A stretch of DNA of 64,000 bases, from NCBI GenBank assembly GCA_963575745.1, contig CAUYUJ010017915.1, forward strand, positions 276,664 to 340,663, written 5' to 3'. Each line of letters begins with the position of its first letter. Positions within the stretch are counted from its first letter, which is position 1. The position numbers and the translations under genes are program-made. This document shows, piece after piece, positions 33,896-44,215 of the stretch. Source of the DNA: Prorocentrum cordatum. Taxonomy: Eukaryota > Sar > Dinophyceae > Prorocentrales > Prorocentraceae. The notes under the pieces are model-generated. The model did no database searches, was not told the DNA's origin, and saw nothing but the letters and a program-made list of their open reading frames with translations.

Positions 33896-34449
33896 AGGGG
33901 GTGGGGTAGGGCCTGGCGGAGACATTGCAGGTTGTGTCTGGGCCTCGTTGGTGATATGTGTTCGTTTGTTCCATACTCCTCTCCTTGCGAATTGATTGCT
34001 CCCTTCTTCTGTTTGCGCTTCCGTCTTTTTGTGTTTTTGTGTGCCTCCCTTGGCGCGCGCACGGGCTTGCAAACACCGTCAATCAACGCGAGCGAACCCG
34101 AGAGAAGGACGATGCACACCACAGGAGTGACCGATGATCGTTCCCTGCACCTTACGTGCTTCCATCATCGCAACGCCCAGGTGAAGCTCAGTGAGCACTC
34201 CGCATTTGACCTCGAGATGACAGATTGGTCGGACGGTGAGCAGGACGCAGATCTGGACAGCTTCGAGACAGGCGCCTGCAAGTTGCATAGTGTGCCATTC
34301 CTCCCGCTCCTCCTGCTCCTCCTCGGCGTCGTCGTCCTTCTCTTCCTCTGCATCCTCCGCACCCTCGTCTCCATAGCCGTGCTTGCGCGAGCTTGCGCGA
34401 GCTGCGAGAGCTCGATGCAGGCCCGCGCGGCCTCCCTTTTGATTCGATG
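33896..34449. other. Unique sequence between GAT and GAG tracts
   Basis: Both strands have frames here. The plus frame has a natural-looking acidic stretch followed by a Leu-rich segment (34130-34430), but nothing identifies it and it runs on into repeats at both ends. Confidence 0.35.
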
Positions 34450-34585
34450 CCGAGGAGGAGGAGGAGGAGGAGGAGGAGGAGGAGGAGGAGGAGGACGGGG
34501 GGGGGATGATGATGATGATGATATGATGATAATGATGATGATGAGGAGGAGGAGGAGGAGAAGGAGGAGGAGGAGGAGGAGTGGC
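34450..34585 (+). repeat. GAG tract with a GAT island
   Basis: (GAG)n, then (GAT)n at 34507-34542, then (GAG)n again. Confidence 0.9.
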
Positions 34586-34959
34586 CCTGCTCTGGCCCAC
34601 CTAGGCACATTTGTGGCGAAGGACAGCAGACGTAAGACCTCAAGCCTGTTCCGGCCCAGAAGCCGTGCTGCTCACAGTGCTGACACGGCACATCGGATGC
34701 AGCGCAACGTCCGTTCGCAGCGCGTGTTGCAGGCCCTTCAGTGTTCCGCCTGGTGAGCGCAAGGACAAACGACTTGCTTAGGTGTCAAGGGCAGGCATCT
34801 AGCCTGAATGTTTGAGTAGAGGAGCGTTTACGTAATACGCAGGATTGCACGTGGCACGAAACGTGAGGAGTTTGCCCCCCGTGGTTGCCGCCCTGACAGC
34901 GGGATGACTTGTCTTCCTTCCAAGCGCCAGGGAGGACCACCGCGAAGGCGGTCGACCTG

Positions 34960-35253
34960 TCAAACCCCAGGAGCGCATCGACAGGACCGAAGAGCTTGCG
35001 GAAATGATACACGATACAGATACACACTAATGATGATGAGGCCATCCAGCAGCAGCAGGATGAACGAGAGAGGCCACACAGAGTCGACCACATTGGGAGC
35101 ACCATGGCGTAGTAGCCTGGCAGCCACGTTGGCCAGTTCGATCAGCAGAAGCAGCACGGCGTGGCGAGTGGCATCGCTGGTGGCTACACATGCGACTCGA
35201 AATATGAGAATGTGCCACGCGCGGCGCGAATCAGAAGGCGGGCCGCTGAGCCG
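34960..35253 (-). CDS. Possible exon of a membrane protein (unidentified)
   Basis: On the minus strand one frame has two strongly hydrophobic stretches of about 15-20 residues: HAVLLLLIELANVAARLL and, after a short polar loop, WPLSFILLLLDGLIIISVYL. Basic residues follow each. The layout suggests a helical hairpin of a polytopic membrane protein. An AG preceded by TGCGTGCTC on the minus strand near 35254 could be a splice acceptor, used here as the exon start. The frame stops at 34960; another phase reads on to 34785, so a splice or frameshift is possible. No family is recognised and no start codon is assigned. Confidence 0.3.
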   Translation of the reverse strand, partial: RLSGPPSDSRRAWHILIFRVACVATSDATRHAVLLLLIELANVAARLLRHGAPNVVDSVWPLSFILLLLDGLIIISVYLYRVSFPQALRSCRCAPGV

Positions 35254-35499
35254 CTGAGCACGCACAGGCAGACATGAGGCCGAAGTGATGCCAGGCGCAT
35301 TGGTAAGTCGGTGGGCTGATCGCTGCGCGTGCGGCGGCGGCGCGTGGAGGACCAGTCCGTGACCTTGAGATCCAGCGTTGCGCAAAAACCTGCAATATCG
35401 CAAACATCATGATCAGGGTCCTAGACCAACTCTTCCTGCGGCATTCTTCGAGCGATCGATGTGTGACGGCCCCATGGCCCCCATCGACTGCACGTAAGA

Positions 35500-35730
35500 G
35501 TACAGTCAAAAACCCTAGTGAGGACGCGCGACTTTGCTCAGGGTACCCTTGCGTTATTGCTCTTCCTTGCTCTTCCTTGCTCTTGCGGCTCGTCCTTTGC
35601 CTCTTTCGCTTGCCCGCTTGTCAGGGTACCCTTGGGGTTTTCGTCGTCCGCCGCCCCAAAAAATCCCAACTTCGGCTCCCAAGGGTCTTGCGTCCTTACC
35701 GCGCGTCCTTAATTAGGGTTTTTGACTGTC
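35500..35730 (+). mobile_element. Family H inverted-repeat element inside family G
   Basis: 231 bp. TACAGTCAAAAACCCTAGTG is inverted by TTAGGGTTTTTGACTGTC at the right end, and the inverted match extends through AGGACGCGCG. Flanked by AGAG on both sides (35496-35499 and 35731-35734), a likely 4-bp target duplication. Inside, GGGTACCCTTG occurs twice (35540 and 35625). Confidence 0.8.
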
Positions 35731-35887
35731 AGAGCCAGCCGTCGCCGGCGTGACCTTTGGGGGTGCGGGCTCCAAAGGGTCCCCCCAAAGCACCAGCCGG
35801 CACGCTTCGATGTGGCCCACCTCGTGGCCCCCGAGGGCCGCGCACCAGAAGCCACTCTCTTGCACGGGGTCGCTCTCTCGCGCAGCC

Positions 35888-36042
35888 TCGAGCCGGGCAT
35901 GTCTCCACAGGGGGAATAGTCAAAGATAGGCAGAAAATAGTCAGGGCATGATTTTCGACTATATTGGATTATCTTGGATATTTGTTGGCTACTCCGCATT
36001 TTCCTTCCAAAGTCCGCCTGTAGAAGGACATGCCCGACCTGA
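35888..36042 (+). mobile_element. Family A element, copy 6, inside family G
   Basis: 155 bp from TCGAGCCGGGC to GCCCGACCTGA. Flanks GCGCAGCC and ACGTAGCC match at 6 of 8. The flanks correspond to the GCGTATAGCC region of the family G end. Confidence 0.82.
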
Positions 36043-36235
36043 ACGTAGCCTACCGAAGCTCCTCGAAACGCCCGGTGCGAAAAGTTGCAACGCACGGATC
36101 TCAGGGGGGGTCGTTGGGTAATCGGGTCCTCTGCCTCTCGGGGCCGTGCGGGCGAGAGGTGGCGACGCCGTGTCGGGTGGGTGCGCGGTCTCGCAGCCTG
36201 GAGGGTGGGCCGGGAGTAGTCAGAAGACTTCCTCC

Positions 36236-36335
36236 CTTCCTCGTCCTCTTCCTCCCTCAGCCTCCTCTTCCTCCTGCTCATCCTCCTGCTCATTCGCCAC
36301 CTCCTCCTCCTCTCCTCCTCCTCTTCCTGGGTGCA
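36236..36335 (-). repeat. CTC tract, imperfect
   Basis: CTCCTC with CTTCCTC interruptions. Further CCCTCC runs occur at 36500-36555. The sequence between (36336-36500) partly resembles 15890-16010. Confidence 0.75.
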
Positions 36336-36692
36336 CAGTTTCCCCTTGTGTGGTTGTGCATGGCACGATGGGATCCTCTTGGGAGTTGCACGGAGGTTTG
36401 CCATGACACCCGTCGGTGGATAAAGAAAGCATCAACGCAGTAGGAAGGGATTGGTGGGAGGGACAGGATGCTAGATAGGGCGCGAGCTCGCCTAGCTTGC
36501 CTCTTCCCCCTCTCCCCTCCCCTCCCCTCCCTCTCTCCAATCCCTTCCTCCCTTCCTGGATGTGTTTCAAGGGGTTCTTTGGTCGTCTTCCAGTTTCGCG
36601 CGTCGTCGTCGTCGTCGCCCGTGTCGCCCACCACAAAGTATGTTAAGGCGCCCTTGCGGGCCAATAATGTCCAGTTCGCATAATTAAGCCTT

Positions 36693-36784
36693 GTCTTACC
36701 AGACAGCCTCCCCGCATTTGCCTATGCGTTCCTAGCGACGTGTCCGTCGCCGCCGCTGCGGCCGCGCTGGCGTCTGGTAAGGAC
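36693..36784 (+). mobile_element. 92-bp inverted-repeat element
   Basis: GTCTTACCAGAC at 36693 is inverted by GTCTGGTAAGGAC at 36772-36784. The interior is GC-rich. No second copy was noticed. Confidence 0.55.
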
Positions 36785-37157
36785 TCGGATGTCGTCGGCG
36801 ATCTCACCAGGACGTCTTGCAGGCGAGCTGCTGGTGCCGTGCAGCCAGCGCCACAGAGCAGAGCTGACAGCCCTCGGCGATGCGACGGTCCTCCTCGAGC
36901 TTGTTTTCTATTCCGGTGAGCCCTTAACGTCCGTCACGGGGGGCCCCCCCCCCCTGCCCGTAACTGTCTCGGACCTGCGCGCGGGGGGGGGGTCCCGCAC
37001 GGACATGGCGCGGGCCTCACAGGCGTGCCGTGGTACTGGCAGGCTTGCGTTGGTGCTCACGGGCATGCGGTGGCGCTCGCAGGCCCGCCCCCCGCCCCCT
37101 TTCCCCCCCCGGTAGTGGACGGCACGTGGGGGGAACAGAACAAAAACAATCTCTTCC
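36785..37157. other. GC-rich sequence before the retroelement relic
   Basis: Four short GC.TGGTRCTSGCAGGC.TGCG units at 37020-37085. The plus frame from 36789 stays open to 37115 but is not recognisable. Confidence 0.4.
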
Positions 37158-37720
37158 TTGTCGTCGCCGTCGTCGTTGTCGTCCAGCAGGAGGAAGAGGG
37201 GCACGCTGTGGCACAGGCAGTTCGGCTGCGACGCGGCGGAAGCCTACTGGAGGTATGTGTGCCCGGAGGTGGTGCTCCAAGCGGCGAGGCGGGCCTTAGA
37301 GCAAGGAGAGAGGCAGGGGAGAGGTTCGCCGGGGCCGCTTCCCTGAGGTGACGCAGGCCTGGATGCTGCCACACGAGAGGCCCGAGAAGGACGAGGTGAT
37401 TTGGATCAAGGAGCCGCCTGACGGAGTCTTCAGAGGAAGGGTGTTTGTGGACGGCTCGGCGTCGGACCCTATGGAGGAGAGCCTGAGGAGGGCTGGCTGG
37501 GCGGTCGTGCAGTACTCAGAGGGCGGCCAGGTGATAGGAGCAGTGTGTGATACGGTGCCGCTAGCGTGGGCGCCGATGCAGAAGGCCAGGGACGGCGAGG
37601 ACTACGCGTTCCACTTCCTGTCAGGCTGTGCCCATAAGAGCGCGGGAGGCGAGCAGGGGCTGGCCTGCCGAAGGTGCGGGGCCAACGGCTCGCAGGACCA
37701 CCTCCTGCAGACCACGAGGA
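37158..37720 (+). pseudogene. Decayed non-LTR retroelement fragment, RNase H-like
   Basis: Two reading phases are needed. The first (to 37346) contains GTLWHRQFGC, then an Ala-rich helix-like stretch. A shift of one base near 37315-37325 leads to the second, which reads TQAWMLP, an acidic linker, then GRVFVDGSASDP and LRRAGWAVVQYSEGG and later ARDGEDYAFHFLSG. The DGS within a beta-strand, followed by GWAVV, is the pattern of the first active-site Asp strand in RNase H domains of LINE-type elements. A GAG repeat at 37714-37745 interrupts the frame, so the remaining catalytic residues are not seen. It is inactive. The family is recognised from knowledge of such motifs, not from a search. Confidence 0.6.
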
Positions 37721-37745
37721 GGAGGAGGAGGAGGAGGAGGAGGAG

Positions 37746-38354
37746 GCGCAAGCTCCTCTTCCAGGTGTGTAGAGGCGAAGGACGTGGCTGTAAGGAGCAG
37801 CAGAGGAGGCAGATAAAGGCCTGCACCCTCTCCCCCCGAAGAGGGACTGCAGGTGCGAGTACGCCGAAGGCGTATGAGCGAAGCTGAGGAGTGAGCTCGA
37901 GGAGGCAGCGGGCGAGCAGCTGCCAGCGAGGGCAGAGAGCTGCTGGCGCGACGCGCCAGAAGGAGGACGGCCCCAGAGGCTACGGCGGCGTCCTGCGGGG
38001 TCGACGAGGGCGGCTTGCCGGCCCTGGGCAGGAGAGCCAGGGCAGCCAGGGCCGAGGAGGCGATCGGGGCCCGAGGAGGGCGAGGTGTCAGGGCGGCGCG
38101 CTGAGGGGAGCGGGCGGCCACAAGGAGCAGCAGTGCGACGGCGCAGTGCTGCGACCCACAGCAGGCGCGGAGGGCGCGCGACCTGGGGGCGGCGAGGAGG
38201 AGGGAGGCCTGCCGCTCGGCGGGCCACGGCGGGAGTGGCGAGCCTGCCGAAGGGAGGAGCTGAGCGGCGAGCGCGGCCTGGCGCGCGCGCGGCCCAGCGT
38301 GGGTTGCGGACGGACGCCGCCCCCACGCCGCGCCAGAGAGCGTCAGGGAGCGTC
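37746..38354. other. GC-rich sequence, no supported gene
   Basis: Frames on both strands are open through high GC. It may contain further eroded retroelement sequence, but I cannot show this. Confidence 0.4.
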
Positions 38355-38655
38355 GGTGTCGTCCTCCTCCTCCTCCTCCTCCTTCTCCTCCTCTGTCCTC
38401 CTCCTCTCTCCTCCTCTCTCCTCCTCCTCCTCCTCCTCCTCCTCCTCCTCCTCCTCCTCCTCCTCCTCCTCCTCCTCCTCCTCCTTGGCCTCCTCCCCTC
38501 CCTCCCCCTTCTCCTCCTCTTCCTCCTTGTCCTCCTCCTTCTCCTCCTCCTCCTCCTCTTCCTCCTCCTCCTGCTTCACCAACAACACGGATCCCGCAGT
38601 GCAAGACCTCCTCCTCCTCCTCCTCCTCCTCCTCCTCCTCCTCCTCCTCCTCCCC
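38355..38655 (-). repeat. CTC microsatellite, left arm of an opposed pair
   Basis: (CTC)n at 38355-38570 and again 38607-38655, split by a short unique segment. Confidence 0.93.
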
Positions 38656-38799
38656 CGCACCCCTTCTATTGCCGAGGCGCCCGCCGGGCAAGGCCTGGCG
38701 AGGCGCTGCGTCGCGGCGGCCAGGTGGGCGCTCCCTGCTGTGACCGGGCGGCGCCTGGGGTGGCAGGGAGTGGCAGGCTGGGCGGAGTGTGGTGGTGGG

Positions 38800-39065
38800 G
38801 GGGGAGGGGGAGGAGGAGGGAGGAGGAGGAGGAGGAGGAGGAGGAGGAGGAGGAGGAGGAGGAGGAGGAGGAGGAGGAGGAGGGGAGGAGGGGGGAGGAG
38901 GAGGAGGAGGAGGAGGAGGAGGAGGAGGAGGAGGAGGAGGAGGAGGAGGACGACGAGGACGAGACGACGAGGACGACGAGGACGAGGACGAGGACGAAGA
39001 GGGGGAGGACGATGAGGAGGAAGAGGAGGAGGAGGAGGAGGAGGAGGAGGAGGAGGAGGAGGAGG
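38800..39065 (+). repeat. GAG microsatellite, right arm of an opposed pair
   Basis: (GAG)n with GACGAGGAC variants at 38950-39010. With 38355-38655 it forms an inverted pair about 145 bp apart. Confidence 0.93.
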
Positions 39066-39489
39066 CGGCGGCGGTGGTGGTCGTGGTGAACGGTGGCATG
39101 ACAGTCCAGGGCTCAAGATCAGCGGTGTTTTTGCGATTTCGTGGTCTGCTTTCGTTCTGACTTTGTTTCGCAACAGCGGCGGGACGAACGAAGCAGCACG
39201 GGAACGGAAAACACTATGTAGGTCGAGCCGTGTCAAAGACAATGTGAGTTCACATCGCAGCTCTTACGGGAGAACCAGATGACGGCTAGCATGACTTGTG
39301 CTCACGAGAACCAGACCAGGGGGCAATACGCTTGTGTCACCGCTCTCTGCCAGCAGCTCTGTTGGCCTGGATACCAGCTAGCTGTTCGGTGGTGAGGATC
39401 ACCAGAGAAGGGAGGTTGGGGAGGAGGAAGGGGGGGGAAATTTCGGCCCAAGCACAAGAAAGGAACTAGACATAGTTGTTTTGAGCTCC
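39066..39489. other. Unique sequence
   Basis: No supported feature. Confidence 0.4.
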
Positions 39490-39600
39490 GGTCGGACTTG
39501 ACGGCCCAGCGCCAGGGCCCCCCTGGCGCGCTCCGCGCGCCCCGGGGGGGGGGGGTCCAGCGCCGATCCAGGAAATCCACGCAGAGCGCCGACAAAATTA
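39490..39600 (+). mobile_element. Family Q related sequence, copy 2
   Basis: CGGCCCAGCGCCAGGGCCCC and GGGGTCCAGCGCCGATCC form an imperfect inverted pair around a GC-rich centre. GGAAATCCACGCAGAGCGCC resembles GAAATCCGCACGGACC of copy 1. Confidence 0.45.
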
Positions 39601-40129
39601 TGCTGACGCAGTTGTTTGTTCCTCTAGTTTTGGGGGGGCAGGGGGGGAGGGGAATTTTGGGTGGAGTGGACGAGGGGCAGAACGAGGAGGAGGAGGAGCA
39701 GGAGGAGCAGGAGGATGAGGAGGACCAGAGTAAAGCGACTATGTATCAAAGATGCTGCAATGCACCCTCTCGTCGGAAATGCCCTCCTCACAGGTCCCTT
39801 ACCGGCCTGCCTTTTCACTACAAGGATCGCTTCCTAGAAATATCAGCGCCCGATAGGCCTGCCCTTCTGGCGAGAACCCTGCTTTGAAATCGAACTGCGC
39901 TGCATCTGTCTTGCGACTAAGAAGGCATGCGAAAAGGTATGATCATACAGTTCAGCGAGGTGTGCACTGAGATCCCCATTCTGCATCATGGACAAGTTTA
40001 CGCATGTGGCCAGGAAGTTCGAGGAAGCTCAAGCGATAACAGAGTTTGACACGGAACAGGCCTCCATCCCTGCAGCTGCTACATCTGATTAAGTTTCTGG
40101 TTTTGTATTTCGACAAGGTCTTGAGCCGC
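39601..40129. other. Unique sequence with a short GAGCAGGAG patch
   Basis: Purine patch at 39685-39730. Otherwise nothing recognised. Confidence 0.4.
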
Positions 40130-40465
40130 CGCTCATCCTTGGAACGTTTGCTAACTTTCGAGACGAATGCGCGCGGTGGTCAGGCGAGAGCCCAACTTGG
40201 AAACGGAGTCGCCCTCCACCTGTGTGACTGCTGCAAGCGTCGAAAACGAATGTGCGCGGCGCCCAGGCGAGAGTCCCATTTTTGTACAAGCGCTCAAGAC
40301 GCGAGCCCATTTTGACAAGGTCTGCCGTGGCAAGGCGAGGGCCCACTATTGAACACGACCTCTCGTGCCTGGTACAATCTTCAAACGTGAGGACTGTGCG
40401 TGCTGAGGAGGTCTCGGGCGGAACGCCCGGCCCGGGCTCCCGACACGGCCTCCGACAGGGTGCAG
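40130..40465 (+). repeat. Family F minisatellite element, copy 2
   Basis: About three units with GAATGYGCGCGG, CAGGCGAGAGYCCA and similar, then a terminal segment (AGGAGGTCTCGGGCG.AACGCC to CGACAGGG, about 40403-40458). Confidence 0.75.
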
Positions 40466-40486
40466 TTGTGTATAAGAAGACGCTTG

Positions 40487-40548
40487 GAGGAGGAGGAGGA
40501 GGAGGAGGAGGAGGAGGAGGAGGAGGAGGAGGAGGGGGAAGGCGGAGG
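40487..40548 (+). repeat. GAG tract following family F
   Basis: (GAG)n starting 28 bp after the CGACAGGG end, as at 48.4 kb. Confidence 0.9.
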
Positions 40549-41774
40549 ATGAGGACTAGTGGATGATGAGGGGGCGGAGATGGAGGAGGGGAGAAGGGAG
40601 GGTGGAGCCGGGATTAGGATGAGGGGGAGGAGAAGTGGAAGAGAAGGCGGAGCAGAAGGAGGAGGACGACGACGAAACGAAAGGGGAATGTATAAGTGAA
40701 GTGGCAACAGACGGGAGGAAAGGGATGTCCTGTCCGCCCAGATGGCCGCATAAGTCTGCCGCCCTGACAGTTTGCCCCCAGTGCCTGGAAGGGACATCGC
40801 TCTGGGTAGCCACCCGAAGGCCAGCGGGTCCGCACACTCGCGGCTGACAGTCGGCAATTCAGGAGGGAGGAGGAGGAGGAGGAGGAGGAGGAAGAAGAGA
40901 AGGGCGAGTTGCAGGAGAGGGATGAGTGGGAGGGGGAGCAGAAGGAAAGGGGGGAGGAGCCGCAACTGAGGAGAGGGACGAGGAGGTCACTGGCACCCCC
41001 GAGCGCACCACCCGCACACACGGCGCAAGGAGGGCGTGGTTGTAGTTGTGGAGGGGGAGGTCGAGGAGGAGGTCGAGGAGGAGGAGGAGGAGGTCAAGAC
41101 GTGGTGCCTCCATCCCATCCAGTCAGGGCGTCTTGGCCTCCTCCATCCAGGAAGTGGTGGTGGAGGAGCTGGGAGAGGAAGCCGAGGAGGAGAGCAGGTA
41201 GCGGTGAGGAGGGGGCGGGGGAGGAAGCGGAGGGGAATGCGGAGGGGCTTGGGGGGGGCAGGGATCGTTGGGAGCGAGAGGGAGCGAGGGACACATCGAG
41301 GATAGGGGAAGGGAGGGAGGGGGAAAGGGAGGGAGAGAGTGTGGGCCAGATGAAATGCGAGGGAGGAAGGAGGAGCAGAGTTGAGGAGTGCGGAGGAGCT
41401 CGAGGAGGAGAAGGAGGATATGGATGGGGGGAATAGGACCTTGGAGTAATCGTAAGTAACGACGCGTCGCTAATGCTATCAATGGCGTCGAACGCAAGCG
41501 ATGGCAGCCTCGAAAGGCGTGCGGGATGGAGGCGGAGGAGGAGGAGGAGGAGGAGGACATGGACGAGTTCGTGCATGGGGTGCTTCTAAGCGATAGCAAT
41601 GCCCAAGCGCTGCAAGGGAAGGCGATGGCCCGATGCAGGAAGCTCATCATGTCCTCGGGAGTTAGGCTGTTGCTGCCGAATTGCGCCGATTATGTTGCGG
41701 AATGCTCCACACGGGAAACATGTGTTTATTGGAGAGGCCTGACGGCCGGTGCCGCCGACCCTGATCGAAGGGGC
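40549..41774 (+). repeat. Purine-rich region with several GAG patches
   Basis: GAG patches at 40862-40895, 41055-41095 and 41530-41560, with GGGAGGGA-type sequence at 41205-41345. No gene is supported among the charged or Pro/Ser-rich frames. Confidence 0.7.
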
Positions 41775-42058
41775 TAGGAGGGGGAGGAGGAAGCGGAGGA
41801 GGAGGAGGAGGAGGAGGAGGAGGAAGAGGAGGCGGAGGAGGAGGAGGAGGAGGGAGGAGGGAGGACAGGGACGAGCACGAGGACGAGAGGAGGAGGAGGC
41901 GGAGGAGGGGGGGGAGGAGGGGAGGAGGAGAGGAGGAGGAGGAGGAGGAGGGGAGGAGGAGGAGGAGGAGGAGGAGGAGGAGGAGGAGGCAAGGAGGAGG
42001 AGGGAGGAGAGGAGGTGAAGGAGGTGAGAAGGAGCAGGAGTAGGAGAAGAGGACAAGC

Positions 42059-42060
<2 letters not shown>
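41775..42060 (+). repeat. GAG microsatellite
   Basis: (GAG)n with GGGAGG slips. Confidence 0.93.
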
Positions 42061-42106
<46 letters not shown>

Positions 42107-42167
42107 GTGCTGATGCTGATGCTGATGCTGATGCTGATGCTGATGCTGCTGCTGATGATGATGATGT

Positions 42168-42230
<63 letters not shown>

Positions 42231-42236
42231 GTGATG
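42061..42236 (+). repeat. GAT microsatellite
   Basis: (GAT)n with a central (GCTGAT)n block at 42110-42147. Confidence 0.95.
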
Positions 42237-42330
42237 AGGAAGGTAGGAGGAAGAGAAGGAGGAGGGGGAAGAGGAGCAGGAGGAGGAGGAGGAGGAGGAG
42301 GAGGAGGAGGAGAACGGGGAGGAGGATGAG
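42237..42330 (+). repeat. GAG tract
   Basis: Continues the GAG-GAT-GAG alternation seen also at 400-1585 and 34450-34585. Confidence 0.85.
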
Positions 42331-42780
42331 GACGAGAACCTCCTCGCGACGCCCTCTGGGCTTTCTCGAAGGCTGCCGGGGGAGTCGGATCTGGGGGGGG
42401 GGCCCCCGGGTCCCCCCGGGACCCCCCCGGGTCCGCCCCCCCCCCCCGCACTGGGGAAGGGAAAAGGGAAGGTGCTTCCCTTCGAAGTATTGACGACGTT
42501 CAATCAATTGCTTGGCACGGCATGTGCAAGGAAGAGGACTCTGCTGACGGAGAGCGGGGGAATGGTGAGAGGAAGCTGGATGCGGCTAGAGAAAGTCGAG
42601 CAGGAAAAAGAACACGACGCGAACGGACAAGTCCCTCACACACGCCGACAAGGCCGGTGGATTTTAGGTGTGGTTAGGTGTGTGTATTGGCATTGTAGGT
42701 CGAAAGCGTTATCTCGTAGAACTCATCAGCCCACTTCATTGAATTTGAGACACCAGCTCCTCTCGCAAAGTCGATGCTAA
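42331..42780. other. Unique sequence
   Basis: 42385-42450 has GGGGGG and CCCCCC runs that could pair. No gene. Confidence 0.4.
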
Positions 42781-43082
42781 GTTATGCCATGTCACCATGA
42801 TGTTCCATGTGAGTGGCAGGCTATGGTATCGCTAAGCTTATGCTTCGCTATTGAGCTATGTTGCGATGGCACGAGGTGCGAGTGCTGTTTTGTGGAATGG
42901 TATGCGATGCCACGATGTGCTAGTGTTCTGCGGTGCTACGGTATACCAGGTGTCGTTGTGTTGTGGCCATGCTTGATGACTTGGCTATGGTGATGCCGAT
43001 GCAGTGCTATCAAGTCCAGTGTTGTGCAACGTTGCTAGACTCTGACGTGCCAAGCTACGTTATACTGCACACTGCTACGCTG
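42781..43082 (+). repeat. Degenerate TGCTATG/GATGCCA short repeats
   Basis: AT-richer segment with many loosely related 8-20 bp units such as TGTTGCGATGGCACGAGGTG and TATGCGATGCCACGATGTGC. Similar in style to 9900-10215. Confidence 0.45.
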
Positions 43083-43139
43083 TGCACCTGCCCCTCCCGA
43101 CTCGGCCGACCCGCCGGCGGTCGTCCCGAGAAGGGTACG

Positions 43140-44215
43140 GCACCTGCAAGATGGCCGCACCATCGTCTCGGAAAGGGTGCTGCCGCATCAGCGCCGTCCC
43201 CATCCTGGGACCTCGATCTGGTGCTCTCGCACGAGCGCTGGCTGCATCCTTGAATCGGAACGGTGCTCTCACCTTAGCGCCCTCACATCCCTCCATCGAA
43301 CTTGTGCTCTCTCCTGGTCGCTGGCCACTTCCTTGATCGGAAACGGCACTCTCGCCTGGGCGCAGGCACGTTCTTGAATGGGAGGTGCGCTTTCACGTTA
43401 GTGTTGGCAAAGTACCTGACTCGAAATGATGATTGCGCATTTGCGCCGGCTACTACTCCGAAGTGACAGAGTACACGAGTGAGTCTTGTGCGGAGCCGTC
43501 GTCGTCCTCAGCGTTGTCCTCCCCGTCCTCGGCGTCGTTGCTGCGCTACTGCCCCCTTCTCCCCCCGACTTTCCGCTTCTTCCTTGCCTACTCTTCCCTG
43601 GCAGGCTCGTCCTACCCATGTTCCTCCTGCTGTTCTTTCTCCCCCTCTGCTTCCTCCCTCTCCCTCTCCCCCATCCCCTTCCCACTTCGAGCCTGCTTGG
43701 GCGAAGAGCAGGGCTCTTGGGTGCCAGCCACGCTCCCGACTGGGACAGCAACTCTCGCCTGAGTGTTCGACAAACGGCTGGTCGGCATTCGGTGGCGCAA
43801 CAGAGCCAGCCACGTCCGAGACGACGAGGTCCCGCTCAGATCGGCGCGGTGCCTCACTCCGCTGGACCCACCAGCAGCCCTCGAACGTGGCGAGAGTCTC
43901 GCAGTTCGCAGCCCCCCAGGGACGGCGAGTTCCCGCTCAGATCCCGCGCGTCAGCGCTGGGCCCACCCCTGCTTGGGCGTGGGGCTGTCGCCGCAGTGCG
44001 AGCTCTCTGGCCGAGTTCGGCCTGGCCGAGTTTTGCCTGAACGAGCTGAGCTGTTGCCCTTCAGCGTGGGCCACACCCCTGATTTTGGGGATGGCGTTCT
44101 CGCCTCTTCGCCAGCCGCACCCCTTGATTGGGAAGCGTGTGCTCGCCTCAGCGCCAGCCGCGATACCCGTTGAAGGCGACACGGGAGCATTGACATCGCC
44201 GGCACGTGTGAGTTG
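43140..44215 (+). repeat. Decayed minisatellite related to family F units
   Basis: Scattered units of 50-65 bp: CTTGATCGGAAACGG, then CACTCTCGCCTGGGCGC, then CAGGCACG and variants (for example 43250-43410 and 44080-44190). CTCTCGCCT.GGCGC is the reverse of the AGGCGAGAG core of family F. Pyrimidine and unique segments and one satellite relic interrupt it. Confidence 0.55.
43818..43985 (-). repeat. Relic of the 102-bp satellite, about 1.6 units
   Basis: In reverse it follows the 19.3-20.9 kb unit: CGACGAGGTCCC, CAGCAGCCCTCGAACGTGGC, CGCAGCCCCCCAGGGACGGC, GAGTTCCC and GCGCTGGGCCCACC. Substitutions are many. It lies 23 kb from the main array and in the opposite orientation. Confidence 0.65.

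Larger units (their letters stand above)
35482..36055 (+). mobile_element. Family G element, copy 3, interrupted twice
   Basis: Left end ATCGACTGCACGTAAGAG and inner GTGACCTTTGGGGGTGCGGG match copies 1 and 2; right part GCGCACCAGAAGCCACTCTC also matches. Family H is inserted at 35500-35730 in the left end and family A at 35888-36042 in the right end. Removing both leaves a sequence with the same order as copies 1 and 2. Confidence 0.7.

Noticed and set aside
32401-34122. A 573-codon minus-strand frame rich in His, Ile and Pro
   Set aside because: It is a translation of the (GAT)n tract; other phases are equally open.
34130-34440. Acidic then Leu-rich plus-strand frame, possible membrane protein
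   Set aside because: The frame runs into GAT and GAG repeats at both ends, and the Leu stretch is a CTC-like run (CTCCTGCTCCTCC).
37621-39099. A 492-codon Ser/Pro-rich minus-strand frame
   Set aside because: It reads through GAG and CTC repeats and the retroelement relic in reverse.
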